In this document: in pieces, positions 1 through 9,418 of the stretch | Numbering within the stretch: the first letter of the stretch is position 1 | How the letters are laid out: every line of letters begins with the position of its first letter | Source: Taibaiella sp041660405 | Lineage (GTDB): Bacteria > Bacteroidota > Bacteroidia > Chitinophagales > Chitinophagaceae | Direction of reading: 5' to 3' | DNA length: 64,000 nucleotides | Assembly: GCA_041660405.1 (NCBI GenBank) | Contig: JBAZWL010000001.1 | Span: forward strand, 1-64,000 | Made by a program: the position numbers and the translations under genes | Notes under the pieces: generated by a model | What the model was told of the DNA's origin: nothing | Databases searched by the model: none | Seen by the model: the letters and a program-made list of their open reading frames with translations, nothing else

Positions 1-2
1 TT

Positions 3-3000
3 GTTAGCAGTGTGGTCTGTATTTATAAGAGAGCAAACCCATCCGGCAGTCATGCCTGGTTTTTCAATAACGATTACCATGGCATAAGCAACAATGGTAT
101 TGCTTTTAATAAGAGCTTGTCGTTCACGCAAAAGTCTGATGATAGTGTTGGTACCATAGGGAAGCTGAATATAACGCAAAACGGAACAGATAAGGCCACA
201 CTACATTTTTCTGATTTTTATGAACCGGTATTTGTAGAGACAGGCCAAGACAATCTTTATACTCCCGTTAATAATATTTTCCCACAATTTTTCACCCAGA
301 GCTTTACTATATCCAATGGTAGTAATAGCATTGCCGTAAAAATGAGTGAGGGTTCAAACGGGTTCTTTTCCTTTTTGAAGCCAGGAAAGAGAAAGAAGAT
401 TATTTATGACCTTACTATAAATTCAAACGACCCTTACCTCGCAGAAGAAGAACATTTATCGTTACCTTTTACGGATCATATCCAGATAGAGGACAAGGAA
501 CTTACTGAAGGCAAATCCCTGTATAATCTTTTACTGAACAGTAAAAACTTTAGCTCCGGTAAAAATGAAGCATACGCAGTACTAAACTATATATTGCGCC
601 AATTAGGAGAAACATATCTGCTGGCCAATTACAAAAATGAAGACAATAAAGCTTACTCCATTTTCCCATCAAGAGACTTTATCATAAACGGATATAAACT
701 GCAGGCAGATGGTAGTAATACTGTTCCTCAAATTAGTAACAGTTATGTTGTTGACTATAACCATAAGCTCTATATTGGCTTTCATAATATACAAGAGAAG
801 GCTTATCTCACTACAATAAACAATGTTGATTATGGTTTAGGAAAATCTGGCAACAGCACAGCTTTCATCTTTGATTATCCGCCGGCTTATCTGTTATCCA
901 GCCCATCAGATAAACAACAGGCGGGGAATAAAAACCTGCGTTTCATATCCAATAATAATGACGATATTATTCAGTCCGATTTGAGAGAAGGATTTTATTT
1001 CAAGAATTACGGACTCAACACTACCAATGCCATTAGCGGCAATATTGATTACTTATCTCAAAAGCCCAATGTACCTTTAACATCAGGTATTTCAGACAAT
1101 AACAGGAGAAATATTTACCAACAGGTTGAGCATGGACGCTTTAGTTTGCAATCAACAGACGGGGGAGTAAAGTACTTGTTTACGATAAGAGATTATTCAC
1201 AAAACGGGTTTCATTTCAGCAAGCTCATTTTGTTTGCGACAGTCATTTATTTAGGCATGCTGGCATTGCTCATATTCTTCCCGGGTAAGAACCTGGTACG
1301 TATTGAGCCAGTTATTTTCACTGTGATCTATATGTTGCTCATGCTGCGCTTTATCCTTTATTGGCGCCTGGCTACGTTCCCTCCACTTGAAAATATCTCC
1401 AAGTATGAACTTGAAAACACTATTCTGAATTTTGATTATAAGTTAGGTATACAGCTCCCAATACCGCTTACATTGATTTGGGTATTTCTGTTTTTAGCTG
1501 CACTGGCTTTTTATCGTTACAGAGTCAGTCAAGGAAAAAGTCTTTCTTTTTCGCCGGAGAAGAAATGGAACCTTACCACACCATCAAGGATCAATAAAGG
1601 ATATGCTGTATTTATCGGATTATGTGCAGCACTATTTTTTGGCAACTCCTGGATACTACATATTGAGATCCTTACCCGTATTGCTTCGATCATTATTCCA
1701 GTTACGGGTTATTGCTATTTTACTATGTTGGCCAATAAATATTTTCTCTTTGATAAGGAATGGGTATTGCCAAAAGAATCGAAGCTGTATGTAAAGGTGA
1801 AGGCTTATTTCCATTACTTACTGTATAATCCGGCCTTTGTCATTACCCTGTTGACTATAGCTTTCTTTGCGCTTACCGATAGAGGGTTTGCTATACTCTT
1901 TACTCTATTTATTCTATTGAAAAATATCTTCCTCAATTTCCTGAAAAAGCCGTTCAACTCGGAACATACCCGCTTGAAGAAGATGTTATTCAATCCAAAT
2001 AATTATTGGATATACGGCATCCTTTCACTGATCGTTTACCTGGCAATTCTTTCTTTCAAATCGTTGTTTTACTACCTGCTTACTTACAAACTCATTGTAA
2101 TTGGTATTGTATTATTAATACCAACAGCAATCCTGTTTTTCTTTTATAAAAAGCATAGAAAGATCATGCTTGTTCTGGCAGCTGTAACAGCATGTTACTT
2201 CTTAATGTTGCTGCTGTCTCCTACCCGAAATTTTATGGAGGCAAAGGCTACCAGTGCGATCAAACACGTACAGTATCGTGCATCCATCATTCATCAACCT
2301 ATCAGCGAGCTGCTTTCGCAAAATCCATACTCTTCTTTTCAGACACAAAAGATTATTGAAACGGCGGAAAATCAATGGTTCATTAATTCCTATATCAACA
2401 AGAAATATGATAATGGTGCGGTAATTAATTTGAGACCGTACTCTAAAGTAGGTGTAGATTATAATACACAAACCCGTGATGTAGTGATAGCCCGTTTTGT
2501 AATAGGAGAACTGGGTAATTTTACCATGTACCTCATCCTGGTACTTACTTTGCTTCCATTGATATTATACCTGATCTCTTACAGACTTACAGACGATGCT
2601 CATTACAAGCTGAACTACAAATCGTATGCAGGGGTAATACCTTTATTAATTTTCTTTACCATTAGTTTATTTGTATGGCTTACTGCTACTAACCGGTTTG
2701 TATTCTTTGGTCAGGATTTCCCTTTCCTTAGCCTTACCAGCAAGCTTAGCGTGGTATTGCCGCTTATTTTGTTTGGCATTACACTTACCCAACAACCTGT
2801 TACTTATCGTTCATATCAACTTAATCTGAAAACAAATTTCGCACGTTATGCGTTCTTCACTGTACTCATTGCAGGCTTTGCATTAACCACCATAAAAAGC
2901 AATGAGCTTAGCAGCGCTAATTTTTCTATTGTAGTTGAGAAAACAAAGAACAGGATCAATAAAGATCTGAATGCTGTGTTGTATGATATACAGGATAGTC

Positions 3001-5228
3001 TCGATGCTAAAAATAAAAGATATACTTATTCAGGGCTGATAAAGATGTTAGGAACGGATAAACGATTCAAAGCTTTAGTTGAAGATTCGGTTACAGATAA
3101 TTATACCAGGAGCATTCTGAAACAATTGGTAGATAAGCCTTCCAACGCATTGCGTATTGATAACCCATTGTATATGATATACGACAATGAGCAGTACAAT
3201 GCCTTGTACAATGAACATCTTTATCTGGAATTACCCCCTGTCGAAAACAGGAAAGTATGGAACGGTTCTATAACGGAGAACCTGAATCTTGCTTCTCCAT
3301 TGGTTAATATCAGTTACAACAATACCAATATTGTAACAGCATTGCCTTACTTCAAGAATGACCTTTCGGCCAATCTTCAGCTTGCCATTATGCCTGCCAA
3401 TTGGTTTGTTGGTGCAAAAAATAATGTGGGCGTTTTGAACATTCGTAACGATATGAAGCAGAAGGCGGAGATCTTTATTTATAAGAAAGCTGATAATAAT
3501 ATCATTCAGAATGCTACTGCTTTTGCCAATAGTTGTAATAATGAAGACATTGCATCAGTAAGCCTTCCGGGAAGTAAATTCATTATTGCCTATAGTAACA
3601 GCGGCAATTATTTTGCAGTGAACAAATGGATCAATGGCAGCTACAAAATCCTTTACCCGCAAAAGGAAAAGAACTTCTGGATGTACCATTTTGCCAACGC
3701 TATACGTAGCGGCTATAAAGCCGACAGCATGTTACAGGACAATGTTCCTATCAGCCTGGATTACAAGCTAGGCAATAGTATTCAATCTATGATTAACCAA
3801 ACCCATAGCGAAACAACAAAGAAAAATAAGAGATTTAAGTTTAGTGTAATAGCGGCTGACGGCAATGGTAATATAAGGCTGATGAATGACTTTGTAAGCA
3901 ACCGTATTTTGCTTGATCCTAACGATGTAGCGTCGATTAATAAACTGCAACAGAAGCATTTCTTCTTCAGCAATATCCGTAATGAGCGTGACCAATGGGG
4001 CAATAGTAATTTATTGTCTATGCACCTCGGGCCGGGTTCTTCCATTAAACCCTTAACCACTGCGGCTATTGCTTCGCAAGTTAATGCAGGTTGGGGCGCT
4101 TTGCACATGATGGCTCCGGTGCAGGCTGAGTACGAAAGTTATGCAGGGTTTAAATTGCTAAAGCCCTGGGAGAATGATGACCACTATCGTGCAGGCTACT
4201 TGAGCATTGACAAATTCCTGGAAGTGTCCAGTAACTTCTATCAATCGGCTATGATCTTTTTGGGCTCTTATCCACGCTCCGCTTTTGTAAAAAATAATAC
4301 GATAAGCCTTAAGAATGTACTAAGTACAAGGGCGGGCAAAAACAATAACTATCCTGTATTTGAAGTAAATGGAGGCACTTATTTCCTGGCAAATTACAAT
4401 AACAGGAAGGGTAACTGGCCGGCTACAGATTATAGTGAAGAGAAAAGAAAAACTTTTTTTGGTAATGAAAATTCCATTTTGGCCAATGGACTGGAAGTGA
4501 ATGCAGGCCTGCGTACCAAGGATAAAGATAAGAACGACAATACACCTGGGTCCTATATAAGAGTAAATATGCTGGACAGTACAAACTACAAGTTGTTATC
4601 CAGCAATAAAGGCAGTGCATTTTTATGGAGCATGCCAGAACAATCCACGATGCTGCAATCGCAACGGGATTTTAAGGAAGCCTATCAGAACTTTAATCTG
4701 GGGTTGAAAACAACAACATTGGGCGGCTATCCTTACCAGGTATCGCCATATAAAATGTTGGAAATGTATCTTTCCTTATTTAATCAGAATCGGAATTTCA
4801 GCCTGCAGCTTATTCCTAAATATCAACAGCGCATCAATTGGCAGGTAGATAGTTCATGGGCGGGAGTTAATCCTTTTAACCAGTTCCTTGCGGCTTATAT
4901 TTTCAAGGGGATGAATGATGTAATCTACGGTGGAAGTGGCACAGCGCATAGTATTGGCAGCTTGAAAGGCAGCCATCCCGGCTTCTATTTTTATGCAAAA
5001 ACAGGTACAATAAATGAACAAGGTTCCGGCGCTAAAAATTCCAGAAGGTTGGTAGTTACCATCACGAATAAAGACATGCAGCAAGTTGAAAATATTGGCC
5101 GATCCGATACTAAAATCTATACCCTGTACTTTGCGGTAGATAACAATAAGGATTTCGACTGGGTACTATTGAATAACATTATCAATGAGACAATGGCTTC
5201 ACAATCTTTCCTGAATTATTTCAGGTAG
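3..5228 (+). CDS. SEDS-like / penicillin-binding transpeptidase fusion protein (5' partial)
   Basis: The frame is open to the left window edge and begins without a signal peptide, so the true start lies upstream. Numbering here counts the GTG at 12 as residue 1. Residues 1-400 are soluble and unrecognised. Residues ~403-960 hold about 14 hydrophobic segments. Within them, Asp823 in TRDVVIARFVIGELG, followed by FGQDFPFLSL at ~899-908, resembles the catalytic-Asp and LPFxSxG regions of FtsW/RodA (SEDS) glycan polymerases. The C-terminal part has all three penicillin-binding motifs: SxxK at Ser1343-Lys1346 inside PGSSIKP, SxN at Ser1406-Asn1408, and KTGT at 1663-1666. The motifs are seen; the inferred role is peptidoglycan polymerisation plus cross-linking in one chain. 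SEDS and class B PBP are normally separate proteins, and this one is more than 1700 residues. It is followed 25 bp later by two small membrane-protein genes. The transpeptidase call is firm; the SEDS call is a motif-level inference. Confidence 0.8.
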   Translation, partial: VSSVVCIYKRANPSGSHAWFFNNDYHGISNNGIAFNKSLSFTQKSDDSVGTIGKLNITQNGTDKATLHFSDFYEPVFVETGQDNLYTPVNNIFPQFFTQSFTISNGSNSIAVKMSEGSNGFFSFLKPGKRKKIIYDLTINSNDPYLAEEEHLSLPFTDHIQIEDKELTEGKSLYNLLLNSKNFSSGKNEAYAVLNYILRQLGETYLLANYKNEDNKAYSIFPSRDFIINGYKLQADGSNTVPQISNSYVVDYNHKLYIGFHNIQEKAYLTTINNVDYGLGKSGNSTAFIFDYPPAYLLSSPSDKQQAGNKNLRFISNNNDDIIQSDLREGFYFKNYGLNTTNAISGNIDYLSQKPNVPLTSGISDNNRRNIYQQVEHGRFSLQSTDGGVKYLFTIRDYSQNGFHFSKLILFATVIYLGMLALLIFFPGKNLVRIEPVIFTVIYMLLMLRFILYWRLATFPPLENISKYELENTILNFDYKLGIQLPIPLTLIWVFLFLAALAFYRYRVSQGKSLSFSPEKKWNLTTPSRINKGYAVFIGLCAALFFGNSWILHIEILTRIASIIIPVTGYCYFTMLANKYFLFDKEWVLPKESKLYVKVKAYFHYLLYNPAFVITLLTIAFFALTDRGFAILFTLFILLKNIFLNFLKKPFNSEHTRLKKMLFNPNNYWIYGILSLIVYLAILSFKSLFYYLLTYKLIVIGIVLLIPTAILFFFYKKHRKIMLVLAAVTACYFLMLLLSPTRNFMEAKATSAIKHVQYRASIIHQPISELLSQNPYSSFQTQKIIETAENQWFINSYINKKYDNGAVINLRPYSKVGVDYNTQTRDVVIARFVIGELGNFTMYLILVLTLLPLILYLISYRLTDDAHYKLNYKSYAGVIPLLIFFTISLFVWLTATNRFVFFGQDFPFLSLTSKLSVVLPLILFGITLTQQPVTYRSYQLNLKTNFARYAFFTVLIAGFALTTIKSNELSSANFSIVVEKTKNRINKDLNAVLYDIQDSLDAKNKRYTYSGLIKMLGTDKRFKALVEDSVTDNYTRSILKQLVDKPSNALRIDNPLYMIYDNEQYNALYNEHLYLELPPVENRKVWNGSITENLNLASPLVNISYNNTNIVTALPYFKNDLSANLQLAIMPANWFVGAKNNVGVLNIRNDMKQKAEIFIYKKADNNIIQNATAFANSCNNEDIASVSLPGSKFIIAYSNSGNYFAVNKWINGSYKILYPQKEKNFWMYHFANAIRSGYKADSMLQDNVPISLDYKLGNSIQSMINQTHSETTKKNKRFKFSVIAADGNGNIRLMNDFVSNRILLDPNDVASINKLQQKHFFFSNIRNERDQWGNSNLLSMHLGPGSSIKPLTTAAIASQVNAGWGALHMMAPVQAEYESYAGFKLLKPWENDDHYRAGYLSIDKFLEVSSNFYQSAMIFLGSYPRSAFVKNNTISLKNVLSTRAGKNNNYPVFEVNGGTYFLANYNNRKGNWPATDYSEEKRKTFFGNENSILANGLEVNAGLRTKDKDKNDNTPGSYIRVNMLDSTNYKLLSSNKGSAFLWSMPEQSTMLQSQRDFKEAYQNFNLGLKTTTLGGYPYQVSPYKMLEMYLSLFNQNRNFSLQLIPKYQQRINWQVDSSWAGVNPFNQFLAAYIFKGMNDVIYGGSGTAHSIGSLKGSHPGFYFYAKTGTINEQGSGAKNSRRLVVTITNKDMQQVENIGRSDTKIYTLYFAVDNNKDFDWVLLNNIINETMASQSFLNYFR

Positions 5229-5253
5229 CAGAAATTTTTAAAAGCAAAAAGAA

Positions 5254-5727
5254 ATGCAGAATAATAATAATACCCGAAGGTGGCAACTCATATTTTTCTC
5301 CGTGGCAGTGCTTATTGCAGGGGCCATGTATTTTTTATTTACCATTAGCCGGAATGCAGCAACAGAACAGGTTGTAGCGCCCCCTGCACCTTTTGGAGCC
5401 AGCAATTTTAATCTTATGAAAACAGATACTTTTATAGCTTTGGTCCACAATGCTTATGGTGATCTGGTTACTTATAAAATTGAAGATAGAAAGCTAGGGA
5501 TGGAAATGAAAGCCAATGAACTAACCAAAGATTTTTTCAATGGCAATGATGCTTTACTCAAATTCGGATTAAATGATTTCGGGTTTGACATTAAATATAA
5601 CTCTGAAGAAAAATCCATGAAAGCCGTGTTTAAGATTACAGAACAGAATGGCGTGAACATACCCAACGATGTACTGATAAAACTTATGGATAAAACTACA
5701 AAAACAAACAATGTCGATCAACAATAA
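5254..5727 (+). CDS. Unrecognised small single-pass membrane protein
   Basis: This 157-aa protein has a short charged N-terminus, one transmembrane segment at about residues 11-31, and a soluble, probably periplasmic, C-terminal domain of about 120 residues. I recognise no family. It starts 25 bp after the SEDS/PBP gene and overlaps the next gene by 17 bp, so the three are very probably co-transcribed and the product may act with the peptidoglycan synthase. An accessory role is inferred from position only. Confidence 0.65.
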   Translation: MQNNNNTRRWQLIFFSVAVLIAGAMYFLFTISRNAATEQVVAPPAPFGASNFNLMKTDTFIALVHNAYGDLVTYKIEDRKLGMEMKANELTKDFFNGNDALLKFGLNDFGFDIKYNSEEKSMKAVFKITEQNGVNIPNDVLIKLMDKTTKTNNVDQQ

Positions 5728-6934
5728 TAACATAGCAGATTTCATTAGCTTTTTATTCCGCAAAAGAAAAGGTGCGGAGCCACCGCAAGAATTGCTGGAC
5801 CGCTGGAAAGCTTTGAGTAATGATGAAATTGCAATACAGCTTAGTGGCCTATTTCAATCCTGGGGGCTTACGGATGAGGACAAGCGGATGGAGATCAATG
5901 CTTATTTTAAAGAAACGCTGTTTACCCCTAAGCCTGCTCAAGTGGAACAACAACGTCCGCGTGTAGTTCCCGTACCTGTCCAATCTGCACAGACGCCGTT
6001 TAATCCCTTTCCTCCGAAAAAGAAAAGTAAAATGAGATGGCCTTACATCACCGGTGCTATCCTGCTAATCATTGGTGCTTATGTAGGTTTTCAATACTTA
6101 TCCTATGCCAGCATGCAATATGTCTATACCATTACGGATAATGTTTCTGTAAGAAATGAAGCAAAAGAAATAGTAGCCCGCATGGATCTTTATCCGGTAA
6201 CTGGCTCCACGCCTTCATTTCAGAAGTTAAAAGCGGTGGACAAAGAAATATATCAAAAGAGTATAGACAACAGCGATAAAGTTTATCCTTGTCGTAAGGT
6301 GTTACTCAAAGCAGGTGGCTTCTTTAGTTATCTATTCAATAAAGATGCGGAAGTGGGCTATGTCAACACCAATTATGTGGTGGACAACGTAAAAGAATTC
6401 AATCTGTATCAAACTGCTTTTAAAGAGGTGAAAAACAACAAGGCAGAGAACGCGGATATGAAGGCCATTTACCGGAAGATCATTATTGGCTCCATGAGCC
6501 TGGATCCGGCCATGGAGAACCGTTACATCACTTTACATACTAACAATATTCCTCGTTCGGCTGTCAATGCTACTTATAGTATTATTAAGCAAACCATAAC
6601 GGCTAATGTAAAATACATTCTTGTTGCCGGGCTTTCCGATGGTTATTATTATAGCTTTGAAGGAGATATTCAGAGTAATGACTTTACTGCTCCGCGAAGG
6701 ATAATGCTTATTAGCGAAAACAATGAAGAAAAACCGCTAACCGGCACCTACAGGTTTATGAATAAAGATGGCAAGATCATTTTGTATGATTGCCTGACCA
6801 ATACAGCTACAAATTATGAGGCGAAAAAAGATGGAGATGGTAAAATAACGGCCTTCACTTACAAAGAGCCTGAACTGCTAGATCAAATCATAGATGCCAT
6901 TCTTCCTGATGATGCAGACACTTCTGCACAATAA
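5711..6934 (+). CDS. Unrecognised membrane protein with a possible SH3-like region
   Basis: This 407-aa protein has a cytoplasmic N-terminal region of about 110 residues ending in a Pro/Lys-rich stretch, one transmembrane segment at about 112-132, and a large extracytoplasmic part. Just after the membrane segment, YTITDNVSVRNEAKEIV resembles the start of a bacterial SH3 (SH3b) domain, a fold often found in wall-associated proteins. No catalytic motif is visible. The start overlaps the end of the preceding gene by 17 bp, which suggests translational coupling in the SEDS/PBP operon. The function is unknown; a wall-binding partner is a guess from context. Confidence 0.65.
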   Translation: MSINNNNIADFISFLFRKRKGAEPPQELLDRWKALSNDEIAIQLSGLFQSWGLTDEDKRMEINAYFKETLFTPKPAQVEQQRPRVVPVPVQSAQTPFNPFPPKKKSKMRWPYITGAILLIIGAYVGFQYLSYASMQYVYTITDNVSVRNEAKEIVARMDLYPVTGSTPSFQKLKAVDKEIYQKSIDNSDKVYPCRKVLLKAGGFFSYLFNKDAEVGYVNTNYVVDNVKEFNLYQTAFKEVKNNKAENADMKAIYRKIIIGSMSLDPAMENRYITLHTNNIPRSAVNATYSIIKQTITANVKYILVAGLSDGYYYSFEGDIQSNDFTAPRRIMLISENNEEKPLTGTYRFMNKDGKIILYDCLTNTATNYEAKKDGDGKITAFTYKEPELLDQIIDAILPDDADTSAQ

Positions 6935-6945
6935 GCTGGTATAAA

Positions 6946-7458
6946 TTATTTAAACCAGCTACTGTACATGATATAGTTATTGGCTATTCGCCCTATCTCA
7001 CCACTAATGAGCTCGGGGCTGATGTCCTTAACTTTTTTAGCAGGCACACCGGCGTAAATACAGCCTGCTTCTACTTTAGTATTTTCCAATACTACCGCAC
7101 CTGCAGCTATAATAGTGTTACTGCCTATCTCTACATTGTCCATTACAATGGCACCCATGCCAATCAATACATTATCATGTACTGTACAACCATGCACTAT
7201 TGCGTTGTGTCCAACAGATACATTGTTGCCCAGGTTTACTTTAGTTTTCTCATAAGTAGCGTGAATACAGGCGCCATCCTGTATATTCACTTTATTGCCC
7301 ATACGGATACTATTTACATCACCACGTACTACTGCGTTAAACCATACACTGCATTCTTCGCCCATTACCACATCGCCCACGATAGTGGCGTTGGGTGCTA
7401 CAAAACAAGATTCCGGTATTTGAGGATGAACTCCTTTGACAGGTAATATAACAGGCAT
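6946..7458 (-). CDS. Gamma-carbonic-anhydrase family protein (left-handed beta-helix)
   Basis: This 170-aa protein is the usual length for the YrdA/PaaY/CaiE branch of gamma carbonic anhydrases. Hexapeptide repeats run through most of the chain (VGDVVMG, VNIQDG, IGMGAIV, IAAGAVV). His66, His84 and His89 are placed like the three metal ligands of the family, His84-x4-His89 being the signature pair. It ends with the common AGVPAKKV segment. Members form cytoplasmic trimers; some have carbonic anhydrase activity and many have no proven substrate. It converges on the preceding gene with only 11 bp between stops. Confidence 0.88.
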   Translation of the reverse strand: MPVILPVKGVHPQIPESCFVAPNATIVGDVVMGEECSVWFNAVVRGDVNSIRMGNKVNIQDGACIHATYEKTKVNLGNNVSVGHNAIVHGCTVHDNVLIGMGAIVMDNVEIGSNTIIAAGAVVLENTKVEAGCIYAGVPAKKVKDISPELISGEIGRIANNYIMYSSWFK

Positions 7459-7521
7459 TGGTAATGAAAATTATAGTGTAATGAGCTAAAAATTCTCTGA
7501 TTTAGTGACAGACATTTGCTA

Positions 7522-9207
7522 TCAATAGGTGTCGTATTCTTTTCTGGAAATATTCCATCTTAAGCCACCATAAAAATAAGTAGAAGATGACAAGGAAACA
7601 CCATCATCATATTTGCGGCGTAGATGTGTAACACCAGCTTCCAGGAAGATATTGGTACGTACTTCGTAAGCAGCATTAAAGTTCAGGTAAAGGCCTTTTA
7701 CTTTTTCACCTGGCACCCAACCCAGATTGTTGTCAGCGATACGGGTGTCGTATTGCTTAAAAATATCGTTGCCGTAGTTGATAGCACCGGTACTATCGGT
7801 ACTTCTTACACTGTATATACCTTTAGCAGAAAGATATAGCTTAGGCAAAGGCTGATAACGTGCTGAACCGATCAGTTCCACAAAGCCGGCCCCATAAGGA
7901 TGTGCTAATGGTTGATTGTAATGTGAGTAGTCAGAAACCCCATCGTTAGCCGCATAAGTAAATGGACGAACCATATTCAACTCTCCCTGAAGATCAAGGT
8001 TGGACAACGTAAATGCATTGAAATATTTGGCACCAAGTTGTATGCCCAATTGATTGCCCCAATATCCTTTATCCAGCTCACCCAATTTTATCTGATCAAA
8101 ATATCCTTGTCCATAAAACTGCAGATGGTTTAATGCTATGGCTTTGAAATTGATACCCAACGATGTTTTCTGATCTGCGCCCAAGGATCTTGCTAAAGTA
8201 TTGTAGAAGATTACAGGTACAAGATATTCTACACCGAAACGTTCAGGTTTAGAGAAGATAGTAGATTCAAAAATACCAAGATTAAGCCATGAAGTTACAT
8301 TCATGCTTACCTGATTCATAGTAGCATATTTGCGTGGCAAGCGGGTATCGCCGGCTCTTGTGTAAGCCGGAGTAAGTTCCATGTAAAGGTTTTCATACAT
8401 CAATTTCCAGATACGGGTGCGCAGGCGCAAAAATGTTGCCGGGGCCCCAAAGTCCGACAATTGAAGGCTGCGGATACCATCGCCGGTAAAGTTTTTATCG
8501 TAACCAAAGGTGGCATTAAAATGATCCTTGAATGCACCTACATCTACATAACCTCTGGCCATAAATATGTCGTAACCACCGGACGAAGTATTGTGGTAAT
8601 AATCGACACCAGGAAAAGCCTGATTACGGCTACTCCAGTCGTTAATATAACTTACGGCTTTTTCCTGGTTGTCGGCAAGCATGGTATAAAAGCCTACCTT
8701 GTTGAATATTCTTCCTCTAATCTCGGCACCACGGGTATTAATATATTTCAGCCCATCAACATCTTTCTCCTTAATAGCCTGGGCGTATATTACCGGGTTT
8801 ACCACCAGGAAAAAATCGCCGGTATTGACATGTATAAGATCCGGTTGCTTCTGATAAAAATATTTGAGAATAGGACGAATAGAAGGAATAGCAGCGTCTT
8901 CACCTTCAGGCGTTGAAAACCATTCGCTGCTGATCGATATTGCGCGCTTAATGTTATACACATCAATCGTACTCATATTATTTGGATGCAGATTGGCAAG
9001 ACGACGTTGCTTTACCAAAAAAGCTACAGCCCCTTTACGAGGTATAGGTTTTAAGGAAGAATAAAAATCACTGGTTAGCGACCCCTCCATTGTTTCCAGG
9101 CGATCAAGCAAAAGGTATTCTTCTGATCTTAATGGAAGATATGTGGTCTGTGTAAACCCTATAATGGCTGATAGAACCAGGAAAGAAGACAGTAAAATTT
9201 TTCTCAC
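7522..9207 (-). CDS. Outer-membrane beta-barrel protein, Wzi/RemB-like
   Basis: This 561-aa protein has a signal peptide at about 1-20 (KILLSSFLVLSAIIG, cut near FTQ). The rest is rich in alternating aromatic and polar strands and ends in an aromatic-rich strand, as expected for an outer-membrane barrel. The layout resembles the capsule-assembly Wzi family, which includes Flavobacterium gliding protein RemB; this is recalled similarity, not a search. The start used is GTG at 9207, placed directly before the signal peptide. It could instead be another Bacteroidota surface barrel. Confidence 0.55.
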   Translation of the reverse strand: MRKILLSSFLVLSAIIGFTQTTYLPLRSEEYLLLDRLETMEGSLTSDFYSSLKPIPRKGAVAFLVKQRRLANLHPNNMSTIDVYNIKRAISISSEWFSTPEGEDAAIPSIRPILKYFYQKQPDLIHVNTGDFFLVVNPVIYAQAIKEKDVDGLKYINTRGAEIRGRIFNKVGFYTMLADNQEKAVSYINDWSSRNQAFPGVDYYHNTSSGGYDIFMARGYVDVGAFKDHFNATFGYDKNFTGDGIRSLQLSDFGAPATFLRLRTRIWKLMYENLYMELTPAYTRAGDTRLPRKYATMNQVSMNVTSWLNLGIFESTIFSKPERFGVEYLVPVIFYNTLARSLGADQKTSLGINFKAIALNHLQFYGQGYFDQIKLGELDKGYWGNQLGIQLGAKYFNAFTLSNLDLQGELNMVRPFTYAANDGVSDYSHYNQPLAHPYGAGFVELIGSARYQPLPKLYLSAKGIYSVRSTDSTGAINYGNDIFKQYDTRIADNNLGWVPGEKVKGLYLNFNAAYEVRTNIFLEAGVTHLRRKYDDGVSLSSSTYFYGGLRWNISRKEYDTY

Positions 9208-9418
9208 AATAGTATTGTTTTACCTGAATAACCAATTGCACTGAACCACTCCACGCAGTAAAGATAAAAAAGATAGTGATAAATATTACACTCACTGCAT
9301 TTTACATGAATGAGGTAAAATAATAAGATATCAGACAGTTTTCAAATGCTTCCCCTCAACTTTGTTGAATAGTCAAAAAAAGGTTGCCAACCTGAATATT
9401 TATTGAAAAAGAGAATGA

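Noticed and set aside
8461..8916. Plus-strand 151-codon frame inside the Wzi/RemB-like gene
   Set aside because: It is the reverse-strand shadow of the barrel gene and has no start context or known motifs.
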